From positions 1-64,000 of the forward strand of contig CAKMKG010000018.1 in NCBI GenBank assembly GCA_927441425.1: a DNA stretch of 64,000 nt, read 5' to 3'. Shown here piece by piece: positions 1 through 7,209 of the stretch. The notes beneath the pieces are model-generated. The model was not told where the DNA came from. It saw only the letters and a program-made list of their open reading frames with translations, and did no database searches. Positions within the stretch are counted from its first letter, which is position 1. Every line of letters begins with the position of its first letter. The stretch is from an uncultured Bacillota bacterium (GTDB lineage: Bacteria; Bacillota; Clostridia; Peptostreptococcales; Anaerovoracaceae). Position numbers and translations under genes: made by a program.

Positions 1-1421
1 GAAACCATAATGTTTTAAACGCATTTTTTTCTCACTTTTCGAAGGATGCATCAAATGTTTTAGAACAAATGACCAGTGTTAATGGCCTCACATCTATAGT
101 TCCTTATATTCATAAAAATTATCTAAGCCGAAAAGAAGTGCATCGTGTCAATCTTGCATGGTGTCCTATATGTTTTGAAGAAGGGTTAAAATCTGGACAA
201 GTATATGAAAAATTAATTTGGAACTTCAAGGATGTAGAAATATGCAAAGAACACGGGGTTAAATTAATTCAAAAATGTCCAAATTGTAATAGTTCCCTTA
301 AAGTTTTGAGTTGGAGATCAAGAGTTGGATACTGTGACAAGTGTCATTGTTGGTTAGGATCAAAAAATTATAAGAGTATAGAGCCCTCAGAATGGGACAA
401 TTGGGTTTACAAAAATATTGAAGATCTTCTGTTTAACTCAAGGAACATTGACCATATGGATGATCATCAATTTCAAATAAATTTAAGAAATATTATCGAC
501 CTCTATAATATTTCTTGCAGGAGGCTGGGAATGTTATGCGGCCAAAACCAAGCAATAGTTCGTAACTGGTTAAACGGCTCCAAACCCACCCTACATAATT
601 TATTACATTTGTCTCATAAATCTGGCTACACTGTTCTTGAGTTATTAACTAAAGAAATTAATTATCCAAATAAAGAATTCTTTGATTTTTTAGAACGCAC
701 TACAAATAAACGTCATATCAATGATTTTGATCTTAAGGCATTATTGAATGAGGTCATTAATAGTAAAGGTGAGATGTCATTGAACAAATTCTGTGAAGAA
801 AACAAGATTAATTTTCATAGCATTCAGAGAAAATTCCCAATTGAAGCTCAAATAATTATTCAAAATTACGAAACAAATATGAAATCCGAGAAATGCCAAA
901 AGATTAACAACATAAAGCGAGCGATTTATAATCTCCTTGATAGAAAAGTTTACCCCAGCTTAATGGCTGTGAATAATGAACTGGGATATCGTATTGATGT
1001 TTACAACTATAATAGCGCCAGAAAAATAATACAAGATGAAAAGAAATATAATACGAGAGAGATAAAAAACCAATTACCTGTATGGCAGATGGTTAAGGAG
1101 GCTGTTATTTCATTAGACTATAAGGCAATATCCTATGCGGATATTAAGAAATACATTTTAGAACATTATGGTACTGTCAATGAAGATACAATTACTCAAG
1201 CAATAATTGTCTGCAGTGTAAATCTTACAAACCGAATATATTATTTGAAAAAATGTAGTATACGAAGTGCAAATGGCCAATATGACCTTCTTTACAGTTT
1301 AGGACGCGGGCTTGTCACTCTCTATGATCCAGTCAAACACGGATATTGGGGAATCGAAACTGCAAATGGGAAACCTGTAGTAAAATTGCTCGACGATGTT
1401 GTGAATCCGGATTTGGAGTAA
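1..1421 (+). CDS. tniQ: TniQ/TnsD family transposition target selector, 5' end cut by the window
   Basis: TniQ/TnsD proteins choose the insertion site of Tn7-like elements and recruit the TnsC ATPase. The frame is open from position 3 without a stop, so the start codon lies outside; at least 472 residues are encoded. The zinc-binding signature is plain: WCPIC, then CKEHG, KCPNC and YCDKC within about 70 residues, spaced as in the family. A helix-turn-helix-like stretch follows (around GMLCGQNQAIVRNWLNG). The C-terminal 250 residues are not recognisable, which fits the long, site-specific TnsD class rather than the short TniQ of CRISPR-associated transposons. It would be the last transposition gene, followed by cargo. 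Confidence 0.8.
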   Translation, partial: NHNVLNAFFSHFSKDASNVLEQMTSVNGLTSIVPYIHKNYLSRKEVHRVNLAWCPICFEEGLKSGQVYEKLIWNFKDVEICKEHGVKLIQKCPNCNSSLKVLSWRSRVGYCDKCHCWLGSKNYKSIEPSEWDNWVYKNIEDLLFNSRNIDHMDDHQFQINLRNIIDLYNISCRRLGMLCGQNQAIVRNWLNGSKPTLHNLLHLSHKSGYTVLELLTKEINYPNKEFFDFLERTTNKRHINDFDLKALLNEVINSKGEMSLNKFCEENKINFHSIQRKFPIEAQIIIQNYETNMKSEKCQKINNIKRAIYNLLDRKVYPSLMAVNNELGYRIDVYNYNSARKIIQDEKKYNTREIKNQLPVWQMVKEAVISLDYKAISYADIKKYILEHYGTVNEDTITQAIIVCSVNLTNRIYYLKKCSIRSANGQYDLLYSLGRGLVTLYDPVKHGYWGIETANGKPVVKLLDDVVNPDLE

Positions 1422-1586
1422 ACACGACTGCTATAGAGAAAGTCTAAGGCTGGTTTTGTTATCTAGCCGGTAATGTTTCCAACGAGACTGTCCCCGTTAT
1501 TATTAGTGACGCAGATTTTTTATCTTATATATTGAATAGTTATGTCTAATGCCGTAGACTGTAAATTGATGGAATATATGGCCTCT

Positions 1587-1614
1587 GGGTAATGCTTTGT
1601 GTTACCCCTTTTTT
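1587..1614 (+). terminator. Rho-independent terminator after tniQ
   Basis: GGGTAA pairs with TTACCC across a 9-nt loop and is followed by CTTTTTT. It lies 166 bp after the tniQ stop and would separate it from the cargo. Confidence 0.6.
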
Positions 1615-1691
1615 ATTTAAATATAGTTTTAATAATGTCTATTACTCCTTACATTAAGGTTACATTCGAGAATAAGAAAGGAGCCGTTAAA

Positions 1692-2573
1692 ATGGAGAAG
1701 GAAAAACCAATATTAAAATGCCTCTATTTAATTGATAAGTATAGTTCATTAGATCCATCTGATCTGGATATGGAGTTTAATGAATTTGCCAGTTTACTAA
1801 TTGATATGCAGGAAGATGGCTTAATTAGAGGAATTTCCCCCTTATATGCTGACGACGAAATTAGTGAATTAGATTACGAAGATGTAAAAATAACCGTTAG
1901 GGGCATTGATTATCTTAAAAGGATCCACGGAGAAATCCAGAATGATATTTTAAAAGAACTCTATAATAACCGATTCAAAAAAGGCTCAACTCCAGCTACT
2001 ATTAGAAAGGCGATATTTGTCCATTTAAAAGAAAATGAGATTGAAGCCTATTTAAAAGCGTTGAAAGAAAATAAGTTTGTTAGAACCGAAACTATTAAAG
2101 TTCCGGCATTAAGAAACCCCATTAGTAAAAAAGTTACTTTTTCAGCATCTACGTATTTAGAATATTGGATAGCAGAAGATGGAATGAAATATTTGGAAAA
2201 TGAGTTTCAAGAAGTTGAAAAAATTCACATGCCTCACACTTACTATAACATCAGCGGAAACCAAGTCAATATCGCAAATGATCACGCCACCATTAATGCC
2301 TTACAAAACAACGGTATAAATGTTGAGGAATTAGATCGGCTGGTTAATACTATAAAATCTCTGCTAACGGATTCTTTATCACCGGAAGTACTAGAAGTTA
2401 TAACTGACAACGTTGAAGTTCTACAGGAGGAGCTGAGAAAGGAAAACCCCAAGAAAGGCTTTATTAAAACAGCCATCTCGGGCTTGCAGAATGCCCGTCC
2501 ACATATTGCCGATGCTGTAGAATTAACTGCTGCTATAACAAGTATCATCCAGTTTGCTATGACAGCGCTTTGA
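1692..2573 (+). CDS. Transposon cargo protein, winged-helix-like N-terminus and hydrophobic C-terminal tail
   Basis: This 293-residue protein was not recognised by name. The start at 1692 is chosen because AAAGGAG lies 8 nt upstream; an in-frame ATG at 1599 lacks a ribosome site. The first 190 residues look like paired small winged-helix modules of YjcQ type (the LYNNRFKKGSTPATI region, then an EIEAYLKALKENKFV helix). A short beta/turn segment, YYNISGNQVNIANDHATINA, precedes two long helices (about 220-265) and a hydrophobic C-terminal helix ending IIQFAMTAL. That tripartite plan recurs in mobile-element cargo of unknown role. A defence function is possible but is only inferred from location. 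Confidence 0.75.
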   Translation: MEKEKPILKCLYLIDKYSSLDPSDLDMEFNEFASLLIDMQEDGLIRGISPLYADDEISELDYEDVKITVRGIDYLKRIHGEIQNDILKELYNNRFKKGSTPATIRKAIFVHLKENEIEAYLKALKENKFVRTETIKVPALRNPISKKVTFSASTYLEYWIAEDGMKYLENEFQEVEKIHMPHTYYNISGNQVNIANDHATINALQNNGINVEELDRLVNTIKSLLTDSLSPEVLEVITDNVEVLQEELRKENPKKGFIKTAISGLQNARPHIADAVELTAAITSIIQFAMTAL

Positions 2574-2587
2574 TTCAGGAGGAGATT

Positions 2588-2716
2588 AATGGAAATAAAC
2601 AGCGCCAAACGCGCTGGCTTTCACTTTGCGTTCAAGCCATTGTGCTTTGATTACCCATCTATCCCTAAGGGGATCTAAATCACCGCAAGGATAGTTCTGA
2701 ATATCATCATAGTTAT
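2588..2716 (-). pseudogene. Possible remnant reading frame between two cargo genes
   Basis: On the minus strand a stop-free frame of about 42 codons reads coherently (for example DLDPLRDRWVIKAQWLE) and ends at a TAA at 2590-2588, but it has no start codon and a TAG sits directly upstream. On the plus strand the same DNA carries a 29-codon ORF (2589-2678) behind a perfect AGGAGGAG. Local GC is higher than in the surrounding cargo. Either a gene remnant or a tiny gene is possible; neither is secure. Confidence 0.2.
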
Positions 2717-3117
2717 TTAGGTATTTTATCTAATAAAGGAACGACTGTACTGTAAACAAACATAAAAGCTTTATTTAAATTTCCAATTGATTCAACCGAT
2801 CGTGATGCGTCATTAATCTTAGCTAATGCTCGTCTGAATATTGATTCTGCTTCCTTTCTATCTTTTGCTCTAATTAAATCTGCTATATTATCCATAACAA
2901 ATCTGATTTCCTCTTGATTAAGATTACTCTGCCTCAGCAAGGTAACAATTTCCGACAAACTTGAAGTATTATCTCTTATCTGTTTAGTTAATTCTAGCAT
3001 CTGTTTTTCAAATTCTTCTTTCTTTCTTTTCTCTTCTTCCTCTTTTCTTTTCTGCTCTTCAGCTTTGCGTACCATCTCGCTCAATTGAACTGCATTCATT
3101 GCCTCAAATTTATCCAT
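2713..3117 (-). CDS. Cargo coiled-coil protein of unknown function
   Basis: A 134-residue, highly charged helical protein. Residues 10-50 are a run of E/K/R heptads that should form a coiled coil; the rest is amphipathic helix with a mildly hydrophobic end (FMFVYSTVVPLLD). There is no signal peptide or catalytic motif. The start is supported by AGGAGGTGGGTT directly before ATG and by a promoter at 3142-3170. It runs opposite to its neighbours, so it is a separate cargo unit. It could be a scaffold or partner protein; no function is proposed. Confidence 0.7.
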   Translation of the reverse strand: MDKFEAMNAVQLSEMVRKAEEQKRKEEEEKRKKEEFEKQMLELTKQIRDNTSSLSEIVTLLRQSNLNQEEIRFVMDNIADLIRAKDRKEAESIFRRALAKINDASRSVESIGNLNKAFMFVYSTVVPLLDKIPK

Positions 3118-3141
3118 AACCCACCTCCTGCTTTTGCCCTT

Positions 3142-3170
3142 ATAATACTATCAAGTATCGCTGAAAGCAA
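3142..3170 (-). promoter_or_regulatory. Housekeeping-type promoter for the coiled-coil cargo gene
   Basis: Read on the minus strand: TTGCTT, 17-nt spacer, TATTAT, about 25 nt before the AGGAGG ribosome site of the gene ending at 2713. Confidence 0.5.
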
Positions 3171-3358
3171 CAGAAAACGCCCTGGTCTGACCGTAGGGCG
3201 CTTAAGTGTCTTGATCTCTCCTATTGCCTATGATAAGTAAAATTTGTAAATATGTAATGGCTCCATTAATTTCATATCCTTCGAAGAATTGTTTAGAAAA
3301 AAAATTGAATTAATTTGTTACCATATTATACCATGATATAAAACAAATTTCAAAAATA

Positions 3359-3367
3359 TGGTATAAT
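3359..3367 (+). promoter_or_regulatory. Extended -10 promoter for the cargo lipoprotein gene
   Basis: TGGTATAAT matches the extended -10 form TGnTATAAT exactly, 35 nt before the ATG at 3402. No good -35 box is present, as is common for extended -10 promoters. Confidence 0.5.
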
Positions 3368-3401
3368 ACAGTAAAAATGATTCACGCATGGGAGAACAAA
3401 G

Positions 3402-4787
3402 ATGATCCGACATTGGATAGTGTTGATATTAATGATAGCCTTGCTAATGACAGGTTGTGCTGATAAGGGCCCAACTACTTCGGATGCCTCAAGTAACAAT
3501 ACCCAAAATACAGCTGTTCCGAAAGATAATTTATACTTCTTTAACAAAAACACTTCTAGATTGGACTACTCTGGAGCATTCCTATTCGATGACATTATTA
3601 AAAAGAACATTGCTTTAAACATAAAGGAAATTGATACGCTCAAATATGGTGACCTGTACGAATTGAAGCTCGATCCTGTCGAAGGCATTTCTGATGAGCG
3701 CCTGACTTTAGGCTATTTCTATGTTCAGAAAGATAAAATTTATAAGATAGCACCAATAGAAGTGAATCTTAAAAAGCTTAAAAGTGGAGAATTGCCTGAA
3801 GGAAGTGAAATTGTCTGTCAGGATCAGGAAATCAAAGATAGCTTGGACATAGACCAGCCTGGGTGGCATCAATCTTTGTCTGTGAAAGAGGACATCCGTG
3901 AATACCATGCATATAATGATCAGGTTGAAACAGGATATTATGAATCCTTTATATGGGAGAAAAATAAGGGACTTATAAGTTACGAAAGTGGATTTGGAGC
4001 TGGTGAAGAAATTATACTTAAACTAGCTGGTTCCGATGAAGTGAGTGACATGACTTTAACTACTTCAGCAGACAAAGCACAGCAAGAGATTTGGCAGGAA
4101 AATTCAGAGAAGTTCATCAACGATATAAAGGATGAAGCCCATAGCAAAGGGTGGGGGGGAATAGCTGCTAGTGGGGCAATCGTAAATTCAGACTCGCTTG
4201 TGTTTTATGTTATGGGAAGTGCTTTAGTTGAAGAGCATCCCGTAACAATGCTTGTCTACATCAGTTTTAATAATGAATCACCTAAAGGTAAATTGAATCA
4301 AATACGATATTTTTTTCAGTTTAATAGTGATTTGTCTCGTGAAATATTAGCCACTGACGATCCGGGGCTTATTGGTTTTTTTAATGATTTATACCATCTC
4401 CCTATTGAAGTCAACACTAATAGTAATGTTAGTATCACATCGGCATCGTCTGCTGAGGGTAAAACACAGCAAGCAATTTGGCAAGAAAATTCAGTAGCGT
4501 ACATTAATAGCGCTAAGGATGACTTGGTGAGTAAAGAGTGGGAAAATATAGTTGTTAGCTATGCAAACGAGTCAGCAGACTCCCTTCGGTATATAATTAC
4601 AGGGCAAACGGATGGAATATATGACAATGCAATTACAATGATTGCCAACATCGTTTTCGATAGCGAATCGCCCGAAGGAAAACCAGAAACTGTTGTTTAT
4701 ATTAGTGAAGCTGAACGTCATTTGGTTTCTGATAAGTTATTAGCAGCAAACGACAAGGAATTATTAAACGTTATGTACTCGTATTAA
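3402..4787 (+). CDS. Secreted lipoprotein with a duplicated C-terminal domain
   Basis: A 461-residue predicted lipoprotein: hydrophobic leader followed by the lipobox LMTGC, so Cys19 would be lipidated and the protein tethered outside the membrane. Residues about 20-215 form one unrecognised domain. Two homologous segments of about 115 residues follow, each opening with a QQ-IWQENS motif (near 230 and 357) and containing a SPxGKP/SPKGKL turn; they are an internal duplication. Ribosome site GGGAGA is upstream. It is transposon cargo. Surface exclusion or binding roles are conceivable, but nothing in the sequence shows which. Confidence 0.75.
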   Translation: MIRHWIVLILMIALLMTGCADKGPTTSDASSNNTQNTAVPKDNLYFFNKNTSRLDYSGAFLFDDIIKKNIALNIKEIDTLKYGDLYELKLDPVEGISDERLTLGYFYVQKDKIYKIAPIEVNLKKLKSGELPEGSEIVCQDQEIKDSLDIDQPGWHQSLSVKEDIREYHAYNDQVETGYYESFIWEKNKGLISYESGFGAGEEIILKLAGSDEVSDMTLTTSADKAQQEIWQENSEKFINDIKDEAHSKGWGGIAASGAIVNSDSLVFYVMGSALVEEHPVTMLVYISFNNESPKGKLNQIRYFFQFNSDLSREILATDDPGLIGFFNDLYHLPIEVNTNSNVSITSASSAEGKTQQAIWQENSVAYINSAKDDLVSKEWENIVVSYANESADSLRYIITGQTDGIYDNAITMIANIVFDSESPEGKPETVVYISEAERHLVSDKLLAANDKELLNVMYSY

Positions 4788-4947
4788 CAAAAAAATACCA
4801 AAGAAAGAGAGTAAGTATACTGTCGCCAACAACACTTTTAGATAAACAGGAATTTATTGAGATGGCAAATCCCGCTTTTGGGGTTTGTGGATAAAGAGTA
4901 AGTTGAACAAGAAAAAACAAGGTAAGGCTAAGTACAAGGAGGTTATT

Positions 4948-5283
4948 ATGGGAAAAAAAGTTGCCTCTGAAGTGTTTGCTGATTCGCAAGATGCAATTAG
5001 AGATTATATGCATTTTAAAGATGGAAATGACTATATGCATGAAGCGAGAGTTTTAGTCAGTTCCCGAGGGAAAAACCAGTACAATAGTATTTTGAAGGTG
5101 ATTCCGGGAATAGAAACTAATAATTCATTTGTTGATATAATTGGTGATACGCAGTTTGAACGAGATTATTATGGAAAATATACTAACGAGTATCAGAAGT
5201 TTACTTTTATCAACGGTACACTTTTGATTAAGGGTGAGGACATATGGGGGAATCCCATAGAGATTGATATAACAAGTGTATGA
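4948..5283 (+). CDS. Small cargo protein of unknown function
   Basis: A 111-residue soluble protein with no recognised domain. The start at 4948 is preferred because AAGGAGG lies 8 nt upstream; a longer frame from 4885 has no ribosome site. The sequence is hydrophilic, with a likely helical N-terminus and a beta-rich C-terminal half (KFTFINGTLLIKGEDIWGNPIEID). It follows the lipoprotein gene by 160 bp on the same strand and is the last gene before the transposon end. Confidence 0.6.
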   Translation: MGKKVASEVFADSQDAIRDYMHFKDGNDYMHEARVLVSSRGKNQYNSILKVIPGIETNNSFVDIIGDTQFERDYYGKYTNEYQKFTFINGTLLIKGEDIWGNPIEIDITSV

Positions 5284-5430
5284 GGATGAAGAAAATTAAT
5301 ATTGTATTTTGCAAAAAGCATCGACAAATTCCAATTTATCGGTGAGATTATGAGTATAATCTTTAGTCAGCATTTCCTTAATAAGTTAAAAATAATTCGT
5401 TAGTACGATAAAATTTATTTCTCCTCTTTA

Positions 5431-5584
5431 GGAAATTTTATAGTTTGCTTTTGCTCTATAGGAAAATTTATGGTTTCAAGATTAAGAAAAATAAAATAAT
5501 AGAGCCTGCTTAAAGGCTCTATTTTTCGTTGCCAATAGGAAAAGATATGGTTGTCTTTACGGAAAATTTATAGTTTCTGCCACA
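5431..5584. repeat. Tn7-like right terminus with four transposase-binding-site-like repeats
   Basis: Four near-copies of GGAAAATTTATAGTTT start at 5431 (GGAAATTTTATAGTTT), 5461 (GGAAAATTTATGGTTT), 5538 (GGAAAAGATATGGTTG) and 5561 (GGAAAATTTATAGTTT). The last is followed by CTGCCACA ending at 5584. All lie in one orientation and point to the same terminus, the arrangement of TnsB sites in Tn7-like ends. Spacings are 30, 77 and 23 bp. The terminal dinucleotide context TGT...ACA agrees with this transposase class. Confidence 0.65.
5501..5526 (+). terminator. Terminator inside the transposon end
   Basis: AGAGCCT and AGGCTCT pair across GCTTAA, followed by ATTTTT. It lies between the second and third end repeats and would stop cargo transcription before it leaves the element. 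Confidence 0.7.
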
Positions 5585-5615
5585 GGTTGTTTCGTTTTTT
5601 GTTTCTGTTGAGGCG

Positions 5616-5813
5616 GATTCGAACATCCGACGAGATGGGGCTTGGGGAAGAATTTCTTCCCCAACAGAGTTGCATCACCAATATAGAATTTACTATATCT
5701 ATTTGGATGCAACGGATTACCGCTTCGGGGGTGACAGGCATACAAAGTATGCCGCCAAGAGGGGGCAGCGCCCCCTATGGAGCGCGCAGTGCGCGCCGGA
5801 GGTTGTTCGAATC
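5616..5813. repeat. GC-rich block of four perfect hairpins framed by a 10-bp inverted repeat
   Basis: GATTCGAACA at 5616-5625 recurs inverted as TGTTCGAATC at 5804-5813. Between them are four perfect hairpins: 5642-5664 (9-bp stem, 5-nt loop), 5737-5753 (7 bp, AAA loop), 5760-5776 (7 bp, AGC loop) and 5782-5796 (6 bp, AGT loop). The framing repeats contain TTCGAAT, the usual tRNA T-loop sequence, and TGCCA follows the right copy, but no complete cloverleaf can be drawn. Reading frames through the block look spurious. It may be a dispersed non-coding repeat or a relic of tRNA-like DNA at the transposon target. Confidence 0.45.
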
Positions 5814-5914
5814 ATCTCGGGAGTGCCAAAGAAAAACCCTGAAATTACTAAATTATAAGGATTTTTTATTTTTTGTTTACCACCATTCTGCCGCCTGGTC
5901 GTGACACAAATCAC

Positions 5915-6393
5915 ATGCCGGAAAAACAAGAAAAACTTATCGAAAACCTTAGGATGATGTCAAAACAAGTAGTGAAGAGTTTGGTATTAGACCTACCCTG
6001 CATAACCATGCAGGTGGATATATTGAATTTGAGGACGAAAGATCGGTCTTTGTATCGACCGACTTAGGGCACATATACTACCCCAAGATGGACCCATGCC
6101 AAAAACTCATTGATTAAGACTGTTTTGACTACGTTCATTTCAAGGACGTAAGCGAAAAGGTTTATAGGCAAGCGACCAGAGAGAAAATCTGCTACTTTGC
6201 GTCCTGTGCGAAAGGTGTAATGTGTAATAGGTACCGGATCACTGGATTATCCAAGTATTTTCAAGACTCGCCCACCATAAAGCAGGAGCGCGACCCGAGA
6301 CAACATGAAAAAACATCAACCGATTTGCGTATAAGCCTAGACTTCTGTAAGGAACATTCTTCGACTTATATATATCCAAAAAGGTTCCGCTGA
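5915..6393 (+). pseudogene. Decayed sugar isomerase / inosose-dehydratase-like TIM-barrel gene
   Basis: Only the C-terminal half of an AP-endonuclease-2 family (IolE-like) enzyme remains. Frame 2 reads EKLIENLRMMSKQ from 5915; near 5970 the reading shifts to frame 1, which gives EFGIRPTLHNHAGGYIEFED, then TDLGHIYYPKMDP, an in-frame TAA at 6115-6117, then YVHFKDV, AKGVMC and KQERDP, ending at a TGA at 6391. The HNHAG and YVHFKDV metal-site segments are typical of the family. Frameshift, internal stop and missing 5' half show it is dead. The truncated side faces the hairpin block and transposon end. Confidence 0.8.
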
Positions 6394-6437
6394 ATCTTGC
6401 CGGAAGTTACTCGGTCAAGGTGTTCTTTCTTTGTAGC

Positions 6438-7148
6438 CTACCACCCGCCTGTTATAGCTTGGCCAAGGTATCTTCCTGTATCAGTTATGGTTTCCGACAT
6501 TGTGGCTGAATCAAACATTTGGTTTGCAACAAACAGATAAGCATCATTTTTTCCCTGTAGGGTAAGCACTTTGTGTCCATCACCGAAGAACTCGTCATCA
6601 TAGAAAAGTCGAACGATATCACCCTTACGCTCCCCGTTGGAAAATTTGATGTTTCCCCGATAGTTTGTGTCTCCATGAAAGAAATAGTAAGCATCATATT
6701 CTTGAAGATAAACGAAATTCTCCAGTCCAATTTTATTGGTATCGGAAAAAGTTACGTCCATATACTCTTTTAGTATTTTATCCATATTGGAACGACTGAT
6801 TTTCTCACAAGGGCATGGAAGGGTTTCAATACTGCCTTCAATTCCACTTTTGTCCATAACGGCCGTCAGTTCATCCTCTGTTATTGTTTCAGCTATTCCG
6901 CTGCCGCAGTAGAACAGTCCGAACAAATCAATATCTGCAGGTTCGTCGTAAAGAGAACTAAAAAATTGATTGCGGATATTCAAATAATCCCCGTTAAAAA
7001 ATGTATCTCCGTTAAAATAGGCAAGTTCATCTTCGGTCAATCGTGTTGTTTCCATTAAAATAGTTTTCGATGTTAATTGCTCTCCGCATCCCCCTAACAA
7101 GGTCATTAAACAGCCCAGAGCAAATATCCATACTATAAACTTTTTCAT
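6438..7148 (-). CDS. Predicted lipoprotein of unknown function
   Basis: A 236-residue protein with a short leader and lipobox LLGGC (Cys21), so it should be anchored on the outer face of the membrane. The mature part is acidic and aromatic-rich (YFNGDTFFNGDY, YDAYYFFHGDTNYRGN), with a probable beta-rich fold. Four cysteines are scattered through it, three of them near CGSG and PCPCEK. It was not assigned to a family. It is separated from the next gene on the same strand by 61 bp and may share its transcript. Confidence 0.7.
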   Translation of the reverse strand: MKKFIVWIFALGCLMTLLGGCGEQLTSKTILMETTRLTEDELAYFNGDTFFNGDYLNIRNQFFSSLYDEPADIDLFGLFYCGSGIAETITEDELTAVMDKSGIEGSIETLPCPCEKISRSNMDKILKEYMDVTFSDTNKIGLENFVYLQEYDAYYFFHGDTNYRGNIKFSNGERKGDIVRLFYDDEFFGDGHKVLTLQGKNDAYLFVANQMFDSATMSETITDTGRYLGQAITGGW

Positions 7149-7209
7149 ATACTACCTCACATACAAAAATATCCAATTATTTTTTAGACGGAAATTATCT
7201 TAATTAAGT

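Larger units (their letters stand above)
1..5584. mobile_element. Right-hand part of a Tn7-like transposon
   Basis: The element starts left of the window. Inside it are the C-terminal part of a TniQ/TnsD family target selector, four unrelated cargo genes, and at the right edge four copies of a 16-bp repeat (see 5431-5584) next to a terminus ending CCACA at 5584; read inward this starts TGTGG, as in Tn7-type ends. The whole stretch is visibly more AT-rich than the DNA to its right. The tnsABC genes and the left end are not visible, so the family assignment rests on TniQ plus the repeated end. A target-site duplication would begin at 5585 (GGTTG if 5 bp) but its partner lies outside. Confidence 0.6.

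Noticed and set aside
1..1421. CRISPR-associated transposon
   Set aside because: The TniQ is of the long TnsD-like type, and no cas gene or repeat-spacer array is present in the 4 kb of cargo.
2282..2608. 108-codon ORF antisense to the winged-helix cargo gene
   Set aside because: It is a shadow of a gene with better codon use and a clear ribosome site; the antisense frame has none.
5590..5840. A tRNA gene suggested by TTCGAAT and a following TGCCA
   Set aside because: The T-stem pairs poorly, no matching 5' acceptor (ACTCCCG) or anticodon arm was found, and the motif occurs twice in opposite directions.
5551..5929. Overlapping ORFs of 62-117 codons on both strands
   Set aside because: They run through perfect hairpins and T-loop-like repeats, lack ribosome sites, and read like the spurious translations of tRNA-like antisense DNA.
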